Assembly: GCA_029204045.2 (NCBI GenBank)
Contig: CM055071.1
Coordinates: 22,748,525 to 22,812,524, forward strand
Direction of reading: 5' to 3'
DNA length: 64,000 nucleotides
From: Tillandsia leiboldiana
Lineage: Eukaryota; Streptophyta; Magnoliopsida; Poales; Bromeliaceae
The position numbers and the translations under genes were made by a program. Position 1 is the stretch's first letter. Every line of letters begins with the position of its first letter. The notes below the pieces were generated by a model that was not told the origin of the DNA, did no database searches, and worked only from the letters and a program-made list of their open reading frames with translations. Shown in pieces: positions 23,035 through 34,325 of the stretch.

Positions 23035-26000
23035 ATGGCACCTAATAAGGATTGGATGGATCTGGTTGATGATCGACTGAATGAGGCATATGATAAGGGT
23101 GTTCAAAGTTTTCTTAGTTTTGCATTTAAAAGAACTGGAGAAAATAATGAAATCAGATGTCCTTGTGTTAAGTGTAATAACACTGATTCAGGAACTCGTG
23201 AGATGGTAGAAACTCATTTAAAAGTTTATGGAATCGTTCGTAGTTATACTTTTTGGTATCATCATGGGGAAAAATCATGTGAGTCTCAATCTGAATCTGA
23301 TGATGAAGATAATGAGGAAACAGAAGAAGATGAGAGTGATAACGAGGAGGAGAATATTATAAGAGATTTATATCCGGATTTTAGTGATCTCGGTATGAAC
23401 CCCGAAAGCATTGGTGTCTCAAGTCATGAAGTGCATGAAGAGGAACCCAATGATGAAGCTAAAAAATTTTATAAATTATTAAGAGAGTCTAATCAACCAT
23501 TATACTCTGGTTCTAAGAACTCCAAATTGTCAGTTCTAATAAAATTACTTCATATCAAGAGTCTTGGAAAGTGGAGTAATGCATCATTTACCATGTTACT
23601 ACAACTATTAAATGAAAATTTTCTTCCTGAAGGATCAACTTTACCAGATTCCTATTATGAAGCAAAAAAGATTATTCAGGATTTGGGGCTCTCCTATAAA
23701 AAAATAGATGCATGTGTAAATGATTGTATGTTATATTGGAAAGACGACGAAGAATCTAATCATTGTAAAGTTTGTGGTGCTTCTAGATGGAAGAGTGATA
23801 CAAAAAATGAGAAAATCAAGTATAATGCAAAAGGTAAAAAAATACCATCAAAAACATTGCGTTATTTTCCATTGAAGCCTAGGCTTCAACGATTATTCAT
23901 GTCCACAAAGACAGCTTCTTTTATGAGATGGCATTTTGATAAAAGAGTAGATGATGGAATTATGAGACACCCTGCTGATGCGATGGAATGGAAATCTTTT
24001 GATAAACTATATGAATCATTTGCCTTAGAGCCTCGAAATATAAGACTTGGTCTTGCAAGTGATGGCTTCCAACCCTTTGGAGATACGAGAAAACCATACA
24101 GTATTTGGCCAGTAATATTAATACCATACAATTTACCACCATGGATGTGTATGAAGGAACCTAATCTTATATTATCGATGCTCATTCCAGGACCTTCAGG
24201 TCCTGGAGATGCAATTGATATCTATCTCCAACCTTTGATTGAGGAGTTAATGGACTTATGGGAAGTAGGTATTGAAACATTTGATGCGTCAACACGTCAA
24301 AATTTTCAAATGCGTGCAGCTTTGTTATGGACTATTAATGACTTTCCTGCATATGGCAACTTATCTGGATGGAGCACTAAGGGTAAATTGGCATGTCCTT
24401 GTTGCAATAAGAACACTGTTTCAATTAGATTAGTCAATGGTGGCAAGCAATGTTATATGGGACATCGACGCTACTTATCTGCCAATCATAAATGGAGGAA
24501 TGACAAATCTTCATTTGATGGCACAAAGGAGAGAAGGTTACCACCAAAACTACTTACTGGCAATGATATTCTTGAACAAGTTGAAGATCTTGAGGGGATC
24601 AATTTAACTAAGGCTGCTAATAAAAAGAAAAAAATATCACATGATATTCGAGGGGATAATTGGAATAAAAAGAGCATATTCTTTAAGCTTCCATATTGGA
24701 GAGATCTTTTGTTGAGACATAATTTGGATGTGATGCATATTGAAAAAAATATAAATGATAATTTTGTTGGGACATTCATGGATACCAAGGGAAAAACAAA
24801 AGACACAATTAAAACGCGTCTTGATTTGCAAGCAATGAACATAACGCCAGAATTACACCCAATTCAAGATGGGAGTAAGTTTATACTTCCTGTTGCATGC
24901 TACACATTATCTTCAGAAGAGAAGCATCGATTTTGCCTTTTTCTTAAGCAACTAAAACTTCCAGATGGATTTTCATCAAATATTTCGCATTGTGTGAATC
25001 TTAAAGAGCACAAGATTTCAGGATTAAAAAGTCACGATTGTCATGTTCTTCTTCAACGTCTACTACCTCTAGCATTACGTGGTCTCCTTCCTAAAACAGT
25101 TTATGAGCCACTTCTTGAGTTATCTGTATTCTTTACAGTATTGGGTTCTAAGACAATAAGTTTGAATGATTTGAATCAGGTTGAATCTCAAATTCCAATA
25201 ACTCTTTGCAAGTTGGAGAGAGTTTTTCCACCTTCATTTTTTGATGTCATGATACATTTGGTAATCCATTTAGCAAATGAGGCTAAGCTTGGTGGACCTG
25301 TCCAATACAGATGGATGTATCCAATAGAGCGAAACTTGTACACACAAAAGTCTAGTATACGCAATAGGGCTCGTCCGGAGGGATCAATTGCAGAAGGGTA
25401 TATTGCGAATGAATGTATGACATTTTGCTCACGATATCTTCATGGTGTTGAGACAAAATTTAATCGTCCGGAACGCAATTATGACAATAGACATAATAAA
25501 ATTGATGGATATTTGTCTATCTTTTCTCAAATCGGAAAAACACTTGGAGCTGGTAGAACTCGTGATTTAGAAACACATGGTTTCGAGCAAGCGCATATTT
25601 ATGTTCTAAAGAACTGTGAAGAAGTAGAACCATTTCTGAAGTAAGTTTTTTATATAATTCTAACTCATTCCGATTAATTTTCTTATTTATTACAAATTAT
25701 ATGTTGACCTATTTTATTCTTATATGCAGCCAATATACAAACATTGAAAATAGAAGTACAATACAAGTATCAGATAAAAGCTTTATTAAGTGGTTTAAGA
25801 ACAGAGTAAGCACTAATCTTGTTTTTATATATTGTATAAATTTGCATTCATTGTAAATTTATACTAACAATCTAAATTTTAACATTTAACTTGTAGGTTA
25901 CACAAATGTACAAGCAGGACAAAAGTTTGGTTATGGAAGACTTACTTTCCTTGTCTCGTGGACCTACGAAATATGTGACTTGCTATAGTGGTTATATAGT

Positions 26001-26577
26001 AAATGGCTATAGGTTTCGTACAGAAGAGCACGACCAAAATTTAAAAACACAAAACTATGGAATGGTTGTAGTTGGAGACATTGGTAGTGAAACTGAAAAA
26101 ATAGATTATTATGGGGTCTTAACAGAGATTCTTGAATTACAATATCTTGGTGGCTGTCGAGTGGTGTTATTTAAGGGTAATTGGTTTGACGTATATGACA
26201 AAGAAAAAGGAATTAAAACAGATGAATATGGGTTCATCAGTGTTAATCCCCAACGTTTGCTTAAAACAAATGAACCATTTGTATTGGCCAGTCAAGTATC
26301 ACAAGTATTTTATGTTACCGATCATATTAACAAAGGTTGGCATGTTGTGCAAAAGACTCAACCTCGTGACACGTACATGATATCAATGGAGGAGTTAAAT
26401 AATGATCCCAAAAATATGGAAGATATGGATGAGGCCTACCAACAAGAAGAATCTTTCAATCCTATAATGGATGCATGCACAACATTGAGTATGGATAATG
26501 AAATTAGTTGGAACAGGAATGATGTGGATCCAAGGATAGAGGACATATTATCTACACAAAAGAAGAGAAAACGATGA
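23035..26577 (+). CDS. TNP2-type CACTA transposase, 3 exons
   Basis: This enzyme cuts the CACTA ends. I model exons 23035-25640, 25730-25805 and 25897-26577, with GTAAGT/GCAG and GTAAGC/GTAG borders; they total 3363 nt and stay in frame, giving 1120 residues. The transposase-associated domain (about 1-78) has CPCVKCNN. The TNP2/Transposase_21 core (about 330-600) has MLIPGPSGPGDAIDIYLQPL, DFPAYGNLSGW, CPCC and NLDVMHIEKNI. DUF4218 (about 655-770) has LKSHDCHVLLQRLLP and QYRWMYPIER. DUF4216 (about 964-1035) has YYGVLTEILEL and VVLFKGNWFDV. No stop or frameshift is visible, so it may be functional. The start ATG fits the domain start; the leader is uncertain. Confidence 0.93.
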
Positions 26578-26723
26578 TCCTAATTTATCAAGTTTGTGCA
26601 TTTAATTTCTTGCTACTGTTTGTTATTACTTAGGTTGTCACAATAGTTAGTACCACATTTACTTTTGATAAAATATAATTTGTTAAATTTTACATCTATT
26701 TGATTAAATTTTGTAGGCGAAAA

Positions 26724-28480
26724 ATGCAAGCATCAAAGTTACAGAAAGGAAATATGATCACTTCTAGATTTGAAAAGCAACTCTTCATACCACCAGGTTC
26801 ATTAGGGAAGGGTCGGGGACAAGGATTACGACCTTCTATTAGATTGTCATCACGAGATGCTGTAATAGGTGCTATCAACAGTACTACATCGGTAAATGAT
26901 ACTCCAACAGAACCACCAAATGATTCCTCTTTACCACGTGATATCGAAAGTGTCGAAGAAATAAGAGGGAGTGGTAAAATTTCTTTACATTTGGACATAT
27001 TTATCTTATTTCATATTTTTCTTTCTACATAAATGTTACACAATTGATATATTTAAGCACTTTTATATGATTTTTGTGTGATATTTTTAGATATGGTGAC
27101 TTCTCCAAAGAAAAGGAAAGTGCGAGGGAAAAACAAGTGCAAGATATTTGGAAAATTAAAAAATGGTGAAAAGTTGGAGGTAATATTCTACAACAACCGT
27201 GCCACCGAAAAAAATCATAAGGTTTTCTCAAGACACTTAGGTAAAATTGTGCGTGATCGTAATATTTGTCCTCTTCAAGTACATTCGTGGAAGGAAATTG
27301 AGGAAGACAGTAAAAATCACATGTGGGCAGCGGTAACGGTAATATTTTATAACATGAATTTAAATTTGACTTGATTGTATTTGTTGTTTTTATTTTCCAA
27401 TATCATATTTTGAGGAAAATTTAACAAAACATGATTGCACTTGTAGGATAAATTTCAAAATAATCAAATGGAAGCATATCGTGATGAAACTTTGGAACAT
27501 ATGAATGAATTGTGGAACAAATGGCGAGGAGATTTGCATCGTAAATTTATAAAGCCTTGCAAGACCATTCAAGATGCTCTTAAAATTTTTTCTCAAGGTG
27601 TTCATCGAGACGATTGGAACTGGCTCGTTAAAGAACATTTTTTTAGTGAAAAATTTCTGGTACGTAATTTTTTCTTATTATAAAGATAGAAATACATGCC
27701 AATTTATTTTCTTTTCCTATTCATTCTTTTATTATTTTTATTTTCTACAATTATACTACTATGCATATACCAGTTTTTTATTTTATATCTAATACTCATA
27801 TTTATATCATGTTACCATGTGAATGTAGGCGGCAAGTAAAAGAAATTCAGAAAATAGGTCGAAGGTAGCAATGCCTCATCGCACGGGTAGTAAACCTTTT
27901 AGACAAATTATTTGGAAAAAGGTAATAGTAGGTAACTTCAAACTTCTATATTCAATTGATGGCATTGGTTGAACCTAATTTATATTTTGTATAGGGAGGG
28001 AAAGATAATAACCCACCAAGTTTAGCAACAATATTTTATGAAACTAGAAAAAAGGGTGGACAACTAGAAGGAGAAGATACTATGAAGAAATATGTAAGTT
28101 TTTTACATTTATTTTATTATAATCTATCTCTTTTTGTAGTTTCATTTTTTTTTAATATTGATATCTATATTTTGAAGGATGAAATTGTTGAAGCGTCGCA
28201 ATCAAATCCTTCTTCTTCCAACATAGAACTTATTGAAAAATGCTTTGGATCTCAAAGTCGTAATCATGTGATTTGTTTCGGAGGTGGTGTAAAAGCAAAT
28301 GATTTGAGACCTCCTTATTCTTCGAGAGCGGAACTTCATACTAAACTTTGTGAAACTCAAAAGGAAAATGAGTCACTTAAAAGTCGCATTGACGGAATGG
28401 AGGAAGAACTTCGAGCAATTAAGGAAATGCTACAACAACAATTCAATGCTCCTCCACCACCGACTCGATCTGAAGAGTAA
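26724..28480 (+). CDS. TNPA-like (plant transposase Ptta/En/Spm, Transposase_24 type) protein, 6 exons
   Basis: The second CACTA protein binds subterminal repeats and helps excision in En/Spm. Proposed exons: 26724-26973, 27091-27332, 27447-27659, 27829-27921, 27995-28093 and 28178-28480, all GT-AG and in frame, 1200 nt or 399 residues. Exon 2 could end at 27338 instead, using the next GTA. Motifs: MVTSPKKRKVRGKNK (basic), RDRNICPLQVHSWKEI, DDWNWLVKEHFFSEKF, NRSKVAMPHRTGSKPF and PPSLATIFYETRKKGG, which are typical of this family, then a coiled coil near the C-terminus (ETQKENESLKSRIDGMEEEL). A further 5' exon could lie before the acceptor at 26716. The start is the weakest point. Confidence 0.85.
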
Positions 28481-29060
28481 GAAACACAATCTTACTATTG
28501 TTAATAGTAATTATCCAAAAGCATATCTTCATTTAAATTTTCTAAAATATTATTTTTTATTTCAAGAAGTTTCAATATTTCTTATATTATTTTAGTAATG
28601 TTGTAATAATATTTACTTTGGCCTTTTGCAGATAACTGAAGATGTTCGTATTTGAGCAAAGAGGATCGTCTTGAAGCCAACAGAGTAGATTTCCAATTAT
28701 CTTTTTTCTGCTTTTCTTTTGAAGCACAATGGATGGTTGCATGTTTATTTTGGAGTGGTTACTTCTTAGGTTGCATGTTTATTTTGGAGTGGTTACTTCT
28801 TCTTTCGAATCACAATGGATGGTTGCATGTTTATTTTGGAGTGGTTACTTTTAATTTAGTAAACATTTTGGCAACTTTATATGTAGACTTGAAATGGTGT
28901 GTATGTGATGGTTGTATGTTGGATGACAATACTTTTGATAATTATGTTGACAAAATGGTGTGTATGTGAATGTAGTTTTAATTGAATGTAATGTCTTCTC
29001 TATTGTATTTGTTGATATATGGTTTAATGGGAATATATATATTGTATTATTATACTATTA
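28481..29060 (+). other. 3' region of the TNPA-like gene with short direct repeats
   Basis: No coding motif. Three direct copies of GGTTGCATGTTTATTTTGGA and the following GTGGTTACTT lie between about 28735 and 28850, with spacings of about 36 and 50 bp. The rest is AT-rich 3' flank. Confidence 0.75.
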
Positions 29061-29785
29061 TTAGCGACCAAAATACTGGTCGTTATTATTATACATTTTT
29101 TAAAACGTACATTTATTAGCGACCAAAATACTGGTCGTTATTATTATACTCTTTTTCTAAAGGTTTACTTTTAGCGACGACAATTTTAGTCGTTAATGTC
29201 ATATTATTTCGTAATAATTTAATTATTAGCGACAAAAATATTGGTCGTTAAATTTACAAACTTCTAAATCATAAGCTTATTAGCGACGACGAATAGGTCG
29301 CTATTGTTGCATTATATGGTCACTAATGAATACTGATTAACGACCGAAAATTTCTCCGTCGTTAAAAAGTTCCGTCGTTAAAAAACAGTAACGACCGATT
29401 TATACTGTCACTAATGAGTACTGATTAACGACCGGAAATTTCTCCGTCGTTAAAAAGTTCCGTCGTTAAAAAGCAATAACGACCGATTTATACGGTCACT
29501 AATGAGTACTGATTAACGACCGGAAATTTCTCCGTCGTTAAAAAGTTCCGTCGTTAAAAAACAATAACGACCGGTTTATACGGTCACTAATGAATACTGA
29601 TTAACGACCGGAAATTTCTCCGTCGTAAAAAAGAAATAACGACCGGTTTTTCTAAACCGTCGTTAATTCTTTTAGTAAGGAAGGCAATAACGACGGGTGA
29701 CGACGACATTTTATCCCGTCGTTATTTGTTTTTAACGACGAAAAATGGAGCAATAACGACGACTTTTCCTTTCGTTACAGGGCAA
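29060..29785. repeat. Right subterminal repeat array of CACTA, with 88-bp tandem units
   Basis: Units with TTAGCGACCAAAATACTGG and TTAACGACCGGAAATTTC, each paired with GTCGTTA. From 29319 a larger 88-bp unit starting GTCACTAATGA repeats at 29407, 29495 and 29583. The core TAACGAC is shared with the left array but the spacer text differs. Confidence 0.93.
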
Positions 29786-29786
29786 T

Positions 29787-29798
29787 TTTCTTGTAGTG
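29787..29798 (-). repeat. Right terminal inverted repeat of CACTA
   Basis: TTTCTTGTAGTG, reverse complement of the left end, followed by duplication TAC (29799-29801). Confidence 0.97.
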
Positions 29799-31341
29799 TA
29801 CGTATCTTTAATCGAACCAAAGAACATAGATGAAGCTCTTCAGGATGACTACTGGATTAAAGCAATGCAGGAAGAGCTCCATCAATTTGAGCGAAACAAA
29901 GTCTGGGAATTAACGAAGCCTCCAAAGCAACATAATGTGATAGGTACCAAATGGATTTTCAAGAACAAGAAAAATGAGGATGGTACTATCATCAGGAACA
30001 AGGCACGATTAGTTGCTCAAGGCTACTCTCAAGTAGAAGGTATAGACTTTGATGAAACATTCGCCCCTGTAGCTAGACTCGAGTCCATTCGTATACTATT
30101 TGCTATTGCTTGTCATTTTAAAATCAAATTATTTCAAATGGACGTTAAGAGCGCATTTCTAAATGGGTTTTTAAATGAGGAAGTTTATGTGGCTCAACCG
30201 AAAGGTTTTGTAGACCATAAACAACCTAATCATGTTTTTCGTTTGAAAAAGGCTCTTTACGGTCTGAAACAAGCACCGCGAGCATGGTACGAAAGGCTGA
30301 CAAAGCACCTTTTGGAGAAGGGCTATACTCGAGGGGGAGCTAACAGGACTCTCTTTGTGAAGCATTATCAAAGCAATTTCATTGTAGCACAAATCTATGT
30401 CGATGACATTGTATTTGGCGCAACAAGAGATAATGATGCTTCTAAATTCGCGGAGACCATGGAAAGCGAATTTGAGATGTCCATGATGGGCGAATTGACT
30501 TATTTCCTTGGATTGCAAATTAAACAAAATGATGAAGGTATTCACTTGAGTCAATCCAAGTATGCAATGGAGTTGGTTAAAAAGTTTGACTTAGAAAATT
30601 CGAAGGATTTTCCGACTCCAATGGGAACTAGCCACAAGGGACTTGGAAGTGATTCACAAAGTGAGAATGTAGACGAGAAACTGTATCGAAGTATGATTGG
30701 AAGTCTACTTTACCTCACGGCTAGTCGCCCGGATATATCCTTTAGTGTTGGGATTTGCGCGAGATATCAATCAGCACCAAAGGAGGTTCACCTGAAAGCG
30801 GTGAAAAGGATCATCCGGTACATCAAAGGATCAATTAATTTCGGAATTTGGTATCCTATGGGAACTAGTTTGGATATTGTTGGATACTCAGATGCCGATT
30901 GGGCAGGATCAGTGGATGATCGGAAAAGCACGAGTGGTGCATGCTTCTATCTTGGCCATTGCCTTGTTGCATGGCACAGTAAAAAGCAGAATTGCATAGC
31001 ACTCTCGACTGCCGAAGCGGAATACATTTCAGCGGGTAGTTGTTCAACAACTCATTTGGATGAAAAGTGTGTTGAGCGACTTCCGGATTTCAGCATCTTC
31101 GGTAACAATTCTTTGTGACAACACAAGTGCAATTAACATTTCTAAAAACCCTGTGTTGCACTCTAGAACAAAACATATTGAACTTAGATATCATTTTCTT
31201 AGAGAGCTAGTTGAATCAAATACTCTTCAACTTTCATATATTTCAACTGAGGATCAATTAGCTGACATTTTAACAAAACCTTTGGATCAAAAACGTTTTA
31301 TTCATTTGCGAAAAGCAATTGGAATGCTTTCCTTGAAATAA
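29799..31341 (+). pseudogene. pol: C1 reverse transcriptase and RNase H, one frameshift
   Basis: The frame from C1 integrase resumes after the CACTA element: VSLIEPKNIDEAL, then WELTKPP and KARLVAQGYSQVEGIDFDET. RT catalytic YVDD is encoded at 30396-30407 (IYVDDIVFG). RNase H follows with GYSDADWAGS, DRKSTSG and ALSTAEAEY. Near 31045-31060 one base is lost against C3, which shifts the frame to a stop at 31118. The true continuation (DNTSAIN, HSRTKHIELRYHF, LADILTKPLD) is open in the next frame to TAA at 31341. All catalytic motifs are otherwise present. Confidence 0.92.
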
Positions 31342-32277
31342 ACTTCTTTTTGAAACCTTTGCTTAGGATAGGTTTTGTTTTTGTTTTGTTTTGTTCATTA
31401 TCTATGTTTGTACATAGGACATTAATTGAGCATAGATCATAATTGACTTTAATTGCATCTTTTCGCACATTTAGAAATTTATTATGCTTTTGCCATCATA
31501 ATATTTCACTGTTGCAATGATCATTTATGTTAATTAAATCATCTTCTAAGTGATCAAAGTCAATTTCTCTCTCAATGATCTTTTGGTATAGTCATTATCT
31601 TATTTGACTGTTTAGTCGAGTATGAAATCGAGATCAATTTTTGGTTGAATACTTTATATCTTAAATAATTGATAGCCAATTGAGGGGGAGTCAAAGAAAT
31701 GTAAAATGCTCAAAAGATGTGGAAAGAGTTACATCCCAATGAGGAGTGTGAAAACTACTACCACATGGAGGAAAGAGCTACCACCTCGGTCGTCCGAGTA
31801 TTGTGTGCAGCTACCACATGTATACCAAGCATGGTTGTTCAATTTTTGATTAAGTAAAATGCATGTTGAAATACTTGACTCCGTCAAATTTCAAGGTTGG
31901 TATAAGGTGGGATTTTAAAGAAAGATGCTCAAAGAGTCACTCTCTTCAACAGATTGTCTAGATAAATTATCTACCATATTTGGGATTTCAAACATCTATT
32001 GATCTTTGTATTTCATTTTCTTTACCGAATTGATGATTTGATAAAGGCATTACTCATAAGATCAAGTTAGATGTAGTTGAAGGTGTTCAACTTTAAGGGA
32101 TTTAATTTTTGTAAATTCTCGTTTCATTTTTGGATATTATTGATAGATTTGGCATAATCTAATTCTTGTTGTATAAAACGATGATTTTTATTTAAAGTTG
32201 ATACACAATTGTGCTTACATACTTTTTCTGGATCTTATGAAATTTTTCTAAATTTTTCTGAAGAAAAAGTTGGAGCC
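31342..32277 (+). other. C1 spacer between pol and envelope-like ORF, with conserved block
   Basis: No coding potential. A polypurine-like GAGGGGGAGT lies at 31682. About 31711-31834 and 31893-31944 form a block shared with C2, C3 and Y (AAAGATGTGGAAAGAGTTAC, GTGTGAAAACTAC, AGCTACCACATG, GGTTGGTATAAGGTGGGAT). Inside is a hairpin CTCGG-TCGT-CCGAG at 31785-31798. Confidence 0.8.
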
Positions 32278-32383
32278 GATCCGGATCGGACAAGCTGATC
32301 CGGATCCCGAACGCAGGCTTCTTCCTGCGGCTGGCCGATCCGGATCGAAATCTCGATCCGATCCGGATCACGGCTAGGGTTTT
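32278..32383 (+). promoter_or_regulatory. CCGG-palindrome boxes before the envelope-like gene of C1
   Basis: Four GATCCGGATC palindromes lie at 32278, 32297, 32337 and 32360; the second is followed by CCGAACG. CTAGGGTTTT follows at 32374. The LTR promoter has the same order: box doublets with CCGAACG, then CTAGGGTTT, then TATA. Sireviruses with envelope-like genes are known to have extra boxes here. In Y the same place keeps a TATATAA box, which C1 has lost. Confidence 0.8.
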
Positions 32384-32504
32384 AAGAAGAACAAGAGGGT
32401 TTTGATTTCTTTTACCTTAATCTTTTGTTCTCAAGTCTCTAGAGCCTCTCTCTCTAGAACTATTGCACCTTGGAGCTTTCCAAACTCAAGTTCTTCGAAT
32501 ACAA

Positions 32505-32887
32505 GTAAGTTTTATTGATCAAAATCCCGTTTTTCATAGTTTTTCTCTATTTTCTTCAAAACGTGATGAGATTTTTGTATCAATTTCGTTTGTGGATGGT
32601 TTTTGATCAAATTTCTTTTGAAACAAGAACTCTGGGTAGATTAGTTTTGATTATATGCTAGGTTTTCTCCTGATTAACGAATTTTTGGTCTTCGATTTCA
32701 AAGAATTCGGTTTTAGGGCATATAATAAGGATTTTCGAAAATCATGCAATTGATCTATTTTTAAAAGTCCTTTTGCAAAACTAATTTGATTCTTAGTCTC
32801 TCTACATGATTATAATTGTTTGGGTACAATTTTTCAAATCTATGAAAATTAACAATTTATCATGTGTTCTTGAGTTGGTCTTCACAG
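32505..32887 (+). other. Putative 5'UTR intron of envelope-like mRNA (C1)
   Basis: Donor GTAAGT at 32505 and acceptor TTCACAG ending at 32887 bound 383 bp. C3 has the same borders 383 bp apart (48596-48978), and Y about 384 bp (63254-62871, reverse). The ATG follows 25 bp after the acceptor. Confidence 0.72.
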
Positions 32888-32912
32888 GATACATTTTTCA
32901 CTAGCAATCAAA

Positions 32913-34325
32913 ATGGTGATCACTTGGATTATTTTCCTACTTGCTGCCATGGTACATGTCAAGGATACTGCCAAGCCTAAGAAGGCTAAGAAAGCGAAGA
33001 AGACTAAGGATGATTCTGACACTGAATCAGAGACGGAGTCGATTGACTGGGATAACATCGAAATCGAGGGAACTGTCCCCATTATCTCCAAAGGGAGAGC
33101 CCCTGCTGAAACCTCAAAGGCTCCGGCCACTGCAGCTGAAAAAGGGAAAGCGCCAATGGAACCAAGTCCAATTGGAACAAAAAGAAAAACCGGTGCAAGA
33201 AAACGAGGCAGTGCTCAAGGAATCTCCATCGAGCAACCAGTTGCTAGACAGCCATCTCCACAAGACTTCATCAGCTCCGCAAGAATCAAGGATTTTGAGA
33301 AGAGGGAATGCATTGGCGAGAGACATGTCAATGTCAAACCAATGAAGGAACGATCTGCAGTCTTTGGGATTCTGTTTGACCAAGTTGGTCTTGCTCAAAT
33401 TTGCAACTTCCCTGAGACTACTGGGTACTGTCCACACTCAGTTCGAATGTTTTATCAGAACGCTGCAAGTCTAATTGATCACGTTGATGGACATCGAGAA
33501 TTTCACACTTTGGTTAAAAATATCAAAATCAAAGTCACACCCCAACTGATTGGAGATGTGCTAGGTATGACAGCCAGAGCTGATGGACTCCATTACCTAA
33601 AAACTCAAAGCTTCAACGACAACTCCTGGAGAGTTGTAGTTAATGGAATTTGTGTTCCGAATACTTTGTCAACCGGAAATTCTGTTTTCTCTAAAGAGCT
33701 TCGACCAGAGTATCGGTATATAAACTTCATTGTCTGCTACAACATTCTTCCCAACATGAATACGAAGGTTCTTCGATGGGACAGGATGTTATTCCTTTAT
33801 CTTCTTGGAAACCAGGCCGCATTGATGGGAGCAAACTTGAATATTCCTTATCTCATTTGGTCAAGGATGGCGCGGTATGTGGAACACTCTCACCCCACGG
33901 AGAGACTACCATACCCAATGATAATCATGCGCATCCTCAAAAAGTTTAAAGTCGATACAAGCGCGAGCTCATACATGTACAGTTTGGGCACCATTAATGA
34001 GACAACAATTGTGAAGTCTCTCTCGACGAAGCCAGATGATCCCATAATACCTCCTCACCGCCAACGGGCACAACAACAACAAGCAACAACCTCTACACCA
34101 GCAGCACAACCAGCACCTCCATCAACGTCTGATGATGATGCGTCGGTTAGCTCAATCTTTAAGGAACAACAGCGACTCTCAAACGAGCAAGAACGCATGG
34201 CTACTGATTTCGCTGAAATGAGAGAGGATATCAAAGAAGTTAAGAAGGAACAAGCTTCTATGAACAAACGGATCAAGAAAATGTTTCAGAAGCTTGGGTG
34301 TATCAGCTCCGACGACTCTGCATAA
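32913..34325 (+). CDS. Envelope-like protein of C1 (putative plant transposon protein family), intact
   Basis: 470 residues without interruption. A hydrophobic N-terminal segment (MVITWIIFLLAAM) is followed by a Lys-rich stretch (KPKKAKKAKKTK), an acidic stretch and an Ala/Pro/Lys-rich linker. The central domain (about 115-350) matches the plant transposon protein/Sirevirus envelope-like family: FEKRECIGERHVNV, FPETTGYCPHSVRMFYQN, ITPQLIGDVLGM-like text and LRWDRMLFLYLLGN. A Gln-rich linker and a C-terminal coiled coil follow (about 415-460). Its role is unknown; membrane activity is not shown. A second possible start is Met13 (MVHV...), which drops the hydrophobic segment. Confidence 0.85.
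   Translation: MVITWIIFLLAAMVHVKDTAKPKKAKKAKKTKDDSDTESETESIDWDNIEIEGTVPIISKGRAPAETSKAPATAAEKGKAPMEPSPIGTKRKTGARKRGSAQGISIEQPVARQPSPQDFISSARIKDFEKRECIGERHVNVKPMKERSAVFGILFDQVGLAQICNFPETTGYCPHSVRMFYQNAASLIDHVDGHREFHTLVKNIKIKVTPQLIGDVLGMTARADGLHYLKTQSFNDNSWRVVVNGICVPNTLSTGNSVFSKELRPEYRYINFIVCYNILPNMNTKVLRWDRMLFLYLLGNQAALMGANLNIPYLIWSRMARYVEHSHPTERLPYPMIIMRILKKFKVDTSASSYMYSLGTINETTIVKSLSTKPDDPIIPPHRQRAQQQQATTSTPAAQPAPPSTSDDDASVSSIFKEQQRLSNEQERMATDFAEMREDIKEVKKEQASMNKRIKKMFQKLGCISSDDSA

Larger units (their letters stand above)
18539..29798 (+). mobile_element. CACTA (En/Spm) DNA transposon, 11,260 bp, apparently complete
   Basis: The left end starts CACTACAAGAAA (18539-18550) and the right end is its reverse complement, TTTCTTGTAGTG, ending at 29798. 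A 3-bp target duplication TAC flanks it (18536-18538 and 29799-29801), typical of CACTA elements. Dense subterminal repeats occupy both ends. Between them lie a TNP2-type transposase gene and a TNPA-like gene, both on +. Removing the element and one TAC keeps the C1 pol reading frame. Confidence 0.97.
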
